Position numbers and translations under genes: made by a program. Source: Marsupella aquatica (Eukaryota; Marchantiophyta). Taken from it: a DNA stretch of 64,000 nucleotides. The stretch is taken from NCBI GenBank assembly GCA_973895155.1, contig OZ316895.1, positions 21,886,001 to 21,950,000 of the forward strand, given 5' to 3'. Shown here in pieces: positions 11,891 through 22,103 of the stretch. The stretch's first letter is position 1. The number at the start of each line of letters is the position of its first letter. The notes beneath the pieces were generated by a model. That model did not search any database. It saw nothing but the letters and a program-made list of their open reading frames with translations, and was not told where the DNA came from.

Positions 11891-12099
11891 GGTGGGATCC
11901 CTTCAAACCCCCAAAACAGTGATGCTTTACTTACAAATAGATAGTGATAGCTGCCACACCCCCATAATTATGCCCTGTTGTTACACAGTCAAATTATTTA
12001 GTAATGCCCTTATAGTTACTCCCTTTTCCACATTGGTTTCCACAGCGCACATCTTCCGGATTACTGTACAAGCCTGATAAATTAAATTTCTCACCATCC

Positions 12100-12217
12100 C
12101 CCCAAAATCTCACACCCCCAAAGAGTTACACCCTGCTCATCTCGACATCTTTCTCGCTAGCACAATCATCGTTTTCTCTCCTTGACATTTTCTGTGCAAA
12201 GCAGGGGCATGGGCTAG
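12100..12217 (+). mobile_element. Helitron 3' terminus remnant
   Basis: The sequence contains degenerate CGACATCTTT and TGACATTTT units, then TGTGCAAAGCAGGGGCATGG, and ends in CTAG before a T (12218), as Helitrons do. It resembles the better-preserved ends at 22121 and 28025. No 5' end was found, so it may be a decayed element. Confidence 0.5.
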
Positions 12218-14303
12218 TCTTATAAAAACAAATGAAAATAAAATAGGATCTTATCCAAGTGGGGGTAATTATTCCCCTATGTAAGCCATTATCCCATTTG
12301 TTTCACACTTTAATGACGCTTTTTGTAAAGAAAGCTTTGGGCGGTTCTGTGTAGAGAGGGGTGCCCATCCAGTCGACTGACTGCCAATCATGGTTTGGAT
12401 TGCTTTCGAATGAACGTAACAAGCTACAACCCTTGGGTTATAATAGAATAATTGTATATTATATTCAGCTCCCCACAGAGATAATTGACCAATATTATTC
12501 AAAAGCAAATATCAATTTCTTAATTTGTTTGTTTTTTGGGGTGTGCGCCTGTTCTTTGCCTGAATCAAAGGTGTTCAGTCCCCTTTTGAATCTTATCATT
12601 AGGTCAAGTTGTCAGGCCATTACTTGAAACTTCTTATTGGAGAATGTTAAATAGCCATTTTTCCTCTCTCACTCTCACCCCAGATTGTCATTGGGGCCTC
12701 CTGTCAAAAAATGTGGCCATTGGAGTTTCAATTTCAAATCATTTGAGATAAAAGACAATCTTACAATTTATTAAACCCCAGCATTAATCCCCAGAATGCC
12801 CTCTCTAGCTAAATGACTCCTAACAGGAAATCCAGGGAAAATGAGTCACCCTCAACCTGCCCCCAAAAGTTCTATTCCTTCTTTGAAATGAATCACTCGT
12901 TTCAAGAAGAGACTGGGCCATCGAGTGCCAATCGAGGCTAGTGAGTCGCAGCCATCCAGTATGAATTTACATAGTCCCTTTGGGGCCCCTGTGAGCAACT
13001 TTTCATCACAAAGGTGGACAGCCTTTTGATTTCTCCTGACTTTGGATTTCTAGTGGATTTGAAGGTGAGCAAGTTTTGCTAGCCTAAAAAGGAATCCAAA
13101 AATTGGGATCTTGAAGGAACCATTGAAGCCGGCATTGAAGGTATGGTACACCAAATTTTGGCTAGAGAAGTGGTGGATATTTTGGGTTTCTTCCTTCTAT
13201 GAGGACTTTTCCATTTGGTACTGTGATGTACATATTCTATGAGATAAAAGTGTGGTATTAAGGGGAAAAATATTGTTTGCTGGCATGGAACTGATACCCG
13301 AAATCCATTTGGGGTTCAATTCAAGAGTGAATCGCCTGGTCCTGAGTACTTTGCCCATTAAAAAAATATCTCCTAGTCTAGTGCTTCCATCCACAAAAAA
13401 TAATCCCTCAACGGGACTAGAAAGGTCCGTCCCCACCCAAAGCACGAGAGCGTACTTTGAGAAGGGACAATGGAAGAGACAACAGAGTTGCTTGCACACG
13501 TGATTTGTTGCTTATCACCTTCTGCATCAGGACAAGGGATTTGTACTTTTAATGATTTGAAGAAGGATTAAAAAATGTAAGTTGAACGTGGAGGAGACAA
13601 GAGTGGACTGTCTAGAAAGCCAATGAGAGAGGTCGCTTTATGGTACCTGGCGAATGTTCCCTTGATGTTGCACAACTTTTGAGGCAAGCTTCACAGCCTT
13701 GCAATCGAATTGGCTGCACTCGATATCTCCCCGTTCGAGGACGAAAAAAATCTTCATTCGAGGAGAAGGGTCACTAAGTACCTACCTCTCTACCAATTGT
13801 GTACCTTGGAATCTTGGTCATTGATTGGTTTACTCGATATCGCGTTCTGAGGTCAGGGCTATCGAGAATTTTTACCAGTTATGTGTGCACACGTGTATGC
13901 CTCGAACCCAGAGCCAAGCCATCTCTCCATTATTTAGTGGGCAGACAGATTTCCACAAGGGATTCAGTATTTCAGTCACTAGACCCCTCCTGAAATTTTT
14001 CCATTTGTATGTGCTTTACAAGGTTAGAAAGCATTATTTCCAGGTGAAGCCAGGATCCAGTGGGCCACCTTGGCTTGGGGATTGCGAAATTTGAATGAGG
14101 AGTGCAAGTGGCAAAGGATGGGGATTCTGAAATTTGAATGAGGAGTGCAAGTGGGCCAGGGATGAAGCTTTTGCAGTGTTAAATTGATTTGAATGGTTCC
14201 AAAATGTTCACTCAGGCTTTAGGCTTAGTAATTCATTCACACTTGGGGGTAATGGTTGTAACCCCCTTGGGCTCAGTGCCCACTGGGCTACATCACATCA
14301 GAA
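12218..14303. other. Noncoding stretch between Helitron ends
   Basis: No gene is supported; open frames are short and unrecognisable. A 44-bp tandem duplication sharing GAAATTTGAATGAGGAGTGC lies at about 14076-14160, just before the large Helitron. Confidence 0.5.
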
Positions 14304-14459
14304 ACTATAATACAGCGTTGCGCCTTTTTTTCCCGTGGTCGTCATTTGAATTTGCCATGTCGTTTTCGGTGACAAAAATCAAATCCACAAAAATAAGAAG
14401 CAATAGGAAAGAACAAAAGGGAATGCAGCGCCGAATGCAGCCGCAAATGCAAAGCCGTG

Positions 14460-15160
14460 CAGAATACTGCAGCAGCGACCGTCCTTGCGGCGAGCCCGGG
14501 GTGGAGCGGGGCCTGAGTGAGGCCCGAGGATCAGGAGGGAGGCAGGCCTGAGGATCGAGGCCCGAGGAGCACCGAGGAGGAGCCAGGCAGGCGCGCGAGG
14601 GGCGCACCGACCTCAGTGCCCAGCCCAGCCTCACTGCCACCCCCCAAGCGTGGCCGCGACCCCGCCGATCGAGTCCGTGCCCGGCCTCAACGCCATCGCC
14701 GTCATGACGCCCTCCCCACTCTCCTCCCTCACCCGCCCCCCAAGCCTGGGCGCGACCCCCGTCGGTCAAGTCCGCGCCTGGACTCGACCCTGCCATCCTC
14801 GCGCCTCCCCTCCCCTCCCCGCCCCACCCCACCCCTCCTCCTCCCTGCCCCGCGCCTCGACGAGCGAGGACCGCGGCGGTCCTGCGCTCCCCGCCCCTCC
14901 CCTCCCCTCCTCCTCCCCGCCCCGCGCCTCGACCAGCAAGGGCCGCAGCGGCCCTGCCCTCCCCGCCCCTCCTCCTCCCCGCCCCACGCCTCGACCAGTG
15001 AGGGCCCTCTTGCCCAGCCGCCAGCCCCGGCTCTAGCGCACCCTCCTCACCTCCAGCCCTGCGCCTTTGACGAGCGCGGGCTTCGACTCCCGCGCCTGGA
15101 CCATGGCCCAACCCCCTTCGACCACAACTCGGCTGAATTCTCCCCGGACAGCCAATGATC
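14460..15160. repeat. GC-rich low-complexity block inside the Helitron
   Basis: The plus strand is C-rich, with many CCCCTCC and GCCCC runs and a diverged repeat of about 62-72 bases carrying CGCGCCTCGACGAG (14851, 14923, 14985). Both strands have long Pro/Arg- or Gly/Arg-rich open frames, as expected from lack of AT-rich stops rather than coding. The composition is very unlike the flanks, so it could be captured host DNA. I do not recognise a source gene. Confidence 0.6.
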
Positions 15161-15493
15161 TGCCACACAGCAACTGGCCGCGACGACTCCCTCCGTGGCT
15201 CGACCCAAAAACCAAAAAGTTTTACTCGCACTGAGTCCAGCCCGCGGCATCTCCATTGCCATCAACTACCCCCGGGGTTTGGTTTCAGGTCCAGGCGTCC
15301 TCAACACGGGTTTCAGGTCCAGGCGCGGGGATTTTGGCAAAATGACATCATCAAACTTAGCCATCCTTGGTCATAAGTAAGCTTATTTTTATGGTTCTAA
15401 GTGTCGGCCCAGCCCTAGGCCTGGTATAACCTCTTGCCACTAGGTTTACCGCTCAAATATGCATGGGTTGGGGGCCAAAAATATCGGGACCAA

Positions 15494-15544
15494 AGGTGGT
15501 CCGGGGGTGGCAGGTCCCCAGAAGCATATATGAGGGGACCACCT
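15494..15544. repeat. Inverted repeat AGGTGGTCC/GGACCACCT
   Basis: A perfect 9-bp inverted repeat separated by 33 bases, inside the Helitron, able to form a stem-loop. Confidence 0.6.
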
Positions 15545-15643
15545 CCTCTCAAACATCCAAGTTTGAAAGTGTTGCAAACCACACCACCACCCCAAGGGGG
15601 CGTGGCGTTGGCGAGTAAGGAGCCGAGTAAGCTTGGATGAGGT

Positions 15644-16087
15644 ACCAATGGGGTTGGGGGATGCAAGGGGTAGGAAAAAAGGTCTGTTGAAAAGTTGGCC
15701 GAGCCGTGCCGTTGCCCCAAGGGGACTCGGCATTGGGGCGGCCAAAGCCAAGTAAGCGGCCACGGCGACTTTAAGTTAAATGCTTAAAGTAATCAAAAAT
15801 CTGGGGTTACCAATGGGGTTGGGGGATGCAAGGGGTAGGAAAAAAGTTCTATTGAAAAGTTGGCTGAGCCGTGCCATTGCCCCAAGGGGTCTCGGCATTG
15901 GGGTGGCCAAAGCCAAGTAAGCGGCCACGACGACTTTAAGTTAAATGCTTAAAGTAACCAAAAATCTGGGGTTACCAATGGGGTTTGGGGATGCAAGGGG
16001 TAGGAAAAATGTTTAGTTGAAAAGTTGGCCAAGCCGTGCCGTTGCCCCAAGGGGTCTCGGCATAGGGGCGGCCAAAGCCAAGTAAGC
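15644..16087. repeat. 165-bp tandem repeat, 2.7 copies
   Basis: Units start with ACCAATGGGGTT at 15644, 15809 and 15974, exactly 165 bases apart, and are highly similar. The third copy ends at AAGCCAAGTAAGC. Each unit contains GCCCCAA...TTGGGGC, an inverted repeat with a ~12-base loop. It lies upstream of the Rep/helicase start. Confidence 0.9.
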
Positions 16088-16424
16088 AAACATGGGTTAA
16101 CTTAGGGGCAAGAGGCACAACTCCTGGAAGCAGGAGGAACGTCGCCAAGGTTGGGTGGGTGGGCGGGATGAGGGGGCCCTTATAGGATGTATCCTTGACG
16201 GATATTGGGCTCCTTCTAATATCCCATGTCTCTTGCGATGGTGTCCTCCAACCGGCGTTCAACTTACTTAGGGTTTGTCAAGCTTGGAATGGGGCATGTA
16301 AATTTGAATGACTCAATTAAATTAGAATGACTAACAAAATATGTGTGTTGGATGCAAACAACGGACTATGGGCGGGAGCATGGAGTAATTAGGGCTTTCT
16401 TATGCTGAGGGTACTGTTGCCAAC

Positions 16425-19400
16425 ATGCCTCCTCCCGACCAGGTATTGGCGGCTCGGCGTGAGAGGTACGCCAAAAACAAAGACGCCATTAATGAAAGGC
16501 GGAGGGTGAGGCGAGCACAGCGTCGGCAACAACAAAATGGGGTGGTTGGAAATAATGGAGGGGCTGCGGGGGCTCCAACTGATGGGGTTCGGGCAGAGGC
16601 GAGCGCTCAACCAAACTTGGTTGGGCGTATGAACAGTTGGAGACAGCTTCGTCGTGAGGCTCGGGGCCAAGGGCAAGCATTGGAAAGGCCCCGTGCCATT
16701 TCCAATATTAGTGTTGGTGATCCGAGCACATCGGTCCGCCAACCCATGGTTCCCTGTGACCCACATGTATTTGATGAAGGATGGCTCATTCAAGGTGCTT
16801 TGGATGAAAGTCAGATTCACCATCCTCCATTGGAGTTAGCCTCCAACGCGTCCTATGAGGCAGCATCACATGTTCAGCCGGAACCTTGCCTCTATGATGA
16901 GGAGTGGCTTATCAATGGGGCGTTGGATGATGGGGGGATTGATTGTCCGCGGGAGGAACCGATGCACGCTCACACTGAAACTCATTTGTTTGATGAGGAG
17001 TGGCTCATCAATGGGGCAATGGATGGCAGGTTTGATCAACATGCGGTGGGGGAATTATATGACGTTGAGGAAGATTATGTCAACGATGGGGATGGTGAAT
17101 TTGACACTTTTGTGGAGGGGACCTTGGAGCTGTCAAGTGGAGAAAGGGAACCGGATGTAGGGCCGGATATTATGTTTGAAGCGGGGTTTGAAGTCCAGGA
17201 GAGTTTGGCAGCTGCACCAGTCACACCTGCATTGCGGAGCGAAGAAGAAATAGCACAAAGAAGACGGAGGGCACAACTAATCAGTCGTCTTCCATAGGCG
17301 CGAAGGCCGTTGGATCCTCACTTGGCCCGACATGGTTTGGGGCGTATGGACATGGTTTGCCACACATGTGGGGCACTTCATTGGCTTCAAGAGTGCAAAA
17401 AGGGCACCGAAAACAATCCCCTTTTTAGTGCCTGTTGTGCGGACGGCAAGGTGAAATTGCCTCCTTTTGGTGCCCCACCCGAGCCTCTACGAAGCTTGCT
17501 TACAAGGCAAGACAATGTTGGGAAGAATTTCCGCGACAACATAAGAGGTTATAACAATGCCTTGGCGTTTACCTCCATTGGTGCAAAAGTGGATGAGCGC
17601 AATAATAGTCGAGGGCCTTATTCCTTTCATATCCAAGGAGCGTTGTACCATCTTGCGGGAAGCCTTTTGCCCCCTACAGGAGAAGGACCCAAATTCGCGC
17701 AATTGTACATTTACGACACCGCCAATGAAGTGGGGAATAGGTACCTTCCCCAATCCCATGACCACTTGCTTTTCCATCTTGCTTAGGTACATTTTCATAT
17801 ATCTCCAACCCGAGTGGTTCTAATTGCTTTTGTTGCAGGCTCAACCGAATGCCGCACTTGGATCCAAGGATACTGGCTCAACTACAAGACATGTTGCATG
17901 AACATAATGGATATGTTCATCTATTTAAGAACGCAGGAAGTCGGATCGAGGGGGGCGATGTGCCAGAGGTATCTTTACGCCTCCTGGCCGAGCGCGACAA
18001 TGATCCAAGACGTTATAACAAGCCCACGGCCGATGAGATCGGCGTTGTCATGGTGGGTGATGAAGATATAGAGGTATGCCATAGGGACATCATCCTTAGG
18101 CAAACAGATGGGCATTTGCGCAGGATCTCTGAGTGGCATAGGTCTTATGCACCACTCCACTATGTTCTTCTTTTCCCGCGAGGCCAAGACGGATGGTCAT
18201 ATGATATCCCGTTGACGGGTTTTGAAATGAGTGGCGGGGTTCTTCATCAAGCTGTTACCGGGGCAAGGAGTGGACGTAACGGGTCCAAGAAGGTCACCCA
18301 ACTACAATACTTTGCATATCATCTTCATGCACGATGCAATGATGATTGGCTCCTTCGTGGTGGACGGCTCCTAAAGCAGTACATTGTTGATGCCTACGCA
18401 TGCATCGATCAAACACGCTTGACGTATATCCGCAATAATCAACAAAAATTGCGGACTGACCTATATTCGGGTCTTCAAGATGCCGTGCATGAGGGAGATG
18501 CACGCGCAAGTGAGTTGGGCAAGACTTTCATCCTGCCCTCGACTTATGGTGGTAGCGCACGTAGCATGGCCCAAGCATACCAGGATGCCATGGCTGTTGT
18601 ACGCACATACGGCCCGCCAGATCTCTTCATCACATTCACTTGCAATCCAAAATGGCCGGAGATCAAAGTAGAGTGCTTTGAGGTTCAAAGTCCAGCCGAC
18701 CGGGATGAGATTGTGGCACGATGCTTCAAACTGAAGCTAAGGGCGCTGTTAGCAGAGGTTCGCCAAGGGGTCTTAGGAAGGCCCGTTGCCTCTATGTATG
18801 TCATAGAGTTCCAAAAGCGTGGGTTGCCCCATGCCCACATGTTGATCATTTTGGCAGAGCAGCACAAGATTCGCACCCCTAACGAGGTGGATGAGTTGGT
18901 GTGTGCGGAGATCCCAGATAGAGTAAAATATCCTCGACTCCATGAGACGATAACCAAGTGCATGGTCCATGGTCCATGTGGCATAGGTTATCCAAACTCG
19001 CCCTGCATGGAAGATGGGAAGTGCACTAAGAAATATCCTCGGGAATTCTCCTCAGAGACACAATTTGGGGACGGAGGCTATCCTTTGTATCGGAGGCGAG
19101 ACAATGGCCAGTCATTCAGCAAGGACAGTAATGGATTTAGGTTTGACAACAGGTGGGTTGTTCCCTATAGCCCATACTTGAGCATGAAATACAATGCTCA
19201 TATTAACGTGGAGATTTGTTGTTCCATTAAGGCAATTAAGTACTTATACAAGTATGTATATAAGGGGCATGATCGGGCGACGGTGGAAGTTGGAGAGTCA
19301 CGGGATGAAATCAAAACACATCTTGATGCCCGTTACGTGTCTGCGGCGGAAGGGACGTGGCGGATTTTCCAATTTAAAATGGCAGAGAGTAGTACTTCTG

Positions 19401-21590
19401 TCCAACGTCTCCAAGTGCATTGTGAAAGGGAGCAGGCGGTGATGTTCAATGAAGATGCAGACATCGTAAACGTGGTTGAAAGGGAGTCGGACAGGGACAC
19501 CACTTTGACAGGATGGTTCAAGACAAATGCAATGTTTGAATCAGCACGCCATGTCACGTACACTAATTTCCCTCAGGAATGGACGTGGAACAAGGCTCTA
19601 CGGAAATGGTCTCCGCGTCAGCAAGGGTTTAGCATTGGGCGAATGTACTTTGTGGCACCATCGGCTGGGGAGAGATATTATTTGAGAGCCCTCTTGATTG
19701 TTGTCACTGGGGCTCAAAGTTTTGAAGATCTCCGAACTTTTGAGAACGTGGTGCATCCAACGTTCAAAGAGGCCGCCCTCGCGCGTGGATTGTACGAGAA
19801 TGATGTAGAGTGGGATAGGTGTCTTGGCGAGGCGGGCCTCATGCAGACCGGCTCACAACTTCGACGGTTGTTCATCACCATCCTCATCTTTGGCGGCCCC
19901 ATACAACCCTGTGATCTGTGGACAAGTTACGCTTCAAAGTTGAGTGATGATTGTTGTCATCGCCTTCTCAGCATGGGTTTTCTTGAACCCTCGGAAGAAC
20001 AACAAAGGAGCTTCGCATTGTATTTAATTGGACAGGCATTGCACACCCAAGGGAAGACGTTGGGCGAATTTGGGTTGCCCCTCCCTTCAGAACAGTTTTG
20101 TGAAGATCTGACGAACACCAATCAATTGATACGGGAGGAGATGTCCTATCGCCAGGAGGATTTGGAACAACAATTGGCTGAGCAGGAGCCGTTGTTGAAT
20201 GTTGGGCAACGCATTGCTTACACTACAATATTGGAGGCAGTTCGGGGCCGTGAGGCTTCCACATTCTTCATAGATGGGCCAGGAGGGACAGGGAAGACCT
20301 TTGTGGAGAATGTTCTTCTACGTAGGGTGCGGGCTGATGGGGACGTAGCGTTGGCTGTGGCCTCTTCGGGAATTGCAGGTTTGTTGTTGGATGGAGGTCG
20401 CACAGCACATTCAAGGTTTAAGCTTCCTCTCAATCCTGATGCTCAATCACTATGCAACGTGAAGAAGCAAACGGAGCTTGCTGAATTGTTGCGAAGGACA
20501 ACATTCATTCTGTGGGATGAAGCGCCTATGGTTCATCGACATGCTGTGGAGGCGCTTGATAGGACACTTCGCGACATAAGAGAAGACAACAGAAAGTTTG
20601 GGGGGCTGGTGGTTGCATTTGCAGGGGACTTTTGACAAGTGTTGCCGGTGAAAGCAAGAGCAAGCCGTGCGCAGATTGTGGGAGGATGCTTGAAGAAATC
20701 TCACATTTGGCACTCTGTGAAAACATTCAAGCTTACGGAGAATATGCGTGCGCGGGGTACATCCACTTCAATTGAGTTTGGGAACCAGACTTTCCAAGAA
20801 TGGCTCCTTCAACTTGGGGATGATAAATTGCCAAAGCAAGGAGCGTTGAATAACATGATTATGGTCCCGCCATCCATGACGGAGAACATTGTTGATACCG
20901 ACTTCTTGATTCGTGCAATTTATCCATCATTGGAGAATATTGATGACAAGTTCCTAAGCGAGAGAACAATATTGGCGCCAACGAACGAGGAGGCGCTGAA
21001 GATCAACAGTTCAATATTGGAAGGGCTAGCTCGCAGGAGATGCGCACACCTTCTTAAGTATAGATCGCCCCGATCAATTGGAAGGACGTGACTTTTACCC
21101 TACTGAGTTCTTGAATACGCTAACACCCAGCGGCTTGCCTCCGCACAAGCTGGTACTTAAGGTTGGATGCCCTGTTATTCTTTTACGTAATGTCGACTTC
21201 ACTACAGGATTATGTAACGGGACACGACTCATAGTACGTACAATCAATAGTCGTGTCATAGTGGCGCGGGTTCTTGCAGGCAAACATGCAGGGAACATAA
21301 CGTTCATACCACGTATTCCGTTGACGTCAGATGAGGGACTTCCTTTCATGCTGCGAAGAGTCCAATTCCCAGTTCGAGTGGCATATGCCATGACTATTAA
21401 TAAGGCACAAGGTCAGACTTTAGAACATGTAGGATTGCAACTTTCTAAGTCGGTTTTCAGTCATGGTCAATTGTATGTTGCCTTTTCAAGAGCAACATGT
21501 CCTACAAGGATAAAAGTGTTACTTCCAGACGATGAAGATGGAGAAGCAAAGTTGACCAAAAATGTTGTATATGATGAAGTTCTCTACTAA
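16425..21590 (+). pseudogene. Helitron Rep/helicase, disrupted
   Basis: This is a rolling-circle replication initiator fused to an SF1 (Pif1-like) helicase. The frame runs from 16425 and is spliced over an apparent 98-bp intron (17741-17838, GTACCT...TTGCAG), which restores the family-conserved EVGNR...LDPRIL join. Visible motifs are CHTCGA near the start of the Helitron core and HUH metal-binding GLPHAHMLIIL. Next come the catalytic two-Tyr YLYKYVYKGHDRA, Walker A GPGGTGKT, Walker B LWDEAPM and C-terminal INKAQGQTLEHVG...LYVAFSRA. Breaks are TAG at 17295-17297, TGA at 20633-20635 inside helicase motif III (AGDF*QVLPV), and a one-base frameshift near 21050-21060. The N-terminal part has three DEEWLINGA-like repeats. 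It is probably no longer autonomous unless the first stop is removed by splicing. Confidence 0.9.
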
Positions 21591-21791
21591 ATCAATAAAG
21601 ACCTCATCATGTGTATTCTCTTCAAAATATTGTATCAAGTGTGAATGTTATTCTTTCACTTTTGTATTTAACAACATCTTTTACTTCATAATGTCTTTGA
21701 CTAATGACATGTTTTACTTATTGACCATATTGTACTCACAACATTTTTATACTTAGCCAATTTTTTTCTCAACAACTTCTTGGGCAGCATA

Positions 21792-22103
21792 ACATCTTTT
21801 CTCTCAACACCTCTTGGCCGGCACGACATCTTTTCTCTCCACGACCTCTTGGCTGGCACAACATCTTTTGTCTCCACGACCGCTTGGTCGGCATGACATC
21901 TTTTCTCTCCATGACCTTTTGGCTGGCACAACATCTTTTCTCTCCACGACCGCTTGGCCGACACGACATCTTTTCTCTCCATGACTTTTTGGCGGACACG
22001 ACATCTTTTTTTCTCAACGACATCTTGGCCAACACATCGTTTTCTCTCAACGATATCTTGGCCGCCCATGACATCCTTGCCGCCACGACTTCTTTTGTGC
22101 AAT
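21792..22103. repeat. 35-bp minisatellite before the Helitron 3' end
   Basis: ACATCTTTTCTCTC recurs at 21792, 21826, 21861, 21896, 21931, 21966 and 22001, a period of 34-35 bases. The units are separated by ACGACCTCTTGGCCGGCA-like sequence, then degenerate. The array abuts the terminal hairpin of the Helitron. Confidence 0.9.

Noticed and set aside
14305-15231. 308-residue minus-strand and 213-residue plus-strand frames as captured genes
   Set aside because: Both strands are open through the same GC-rich low-complexity DNA, and the products are only Gly/Arg- or Pro/Arg-rich. Openness is explained by composition.
21792-22103. 35-bp periodic array as a CRISPR-like repeat-spacer array
   Set aside because: The units are contiguous and similar along their whole length, with no unique spacers, and the context is a plant Helitron tail. 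It is a minisatellite.
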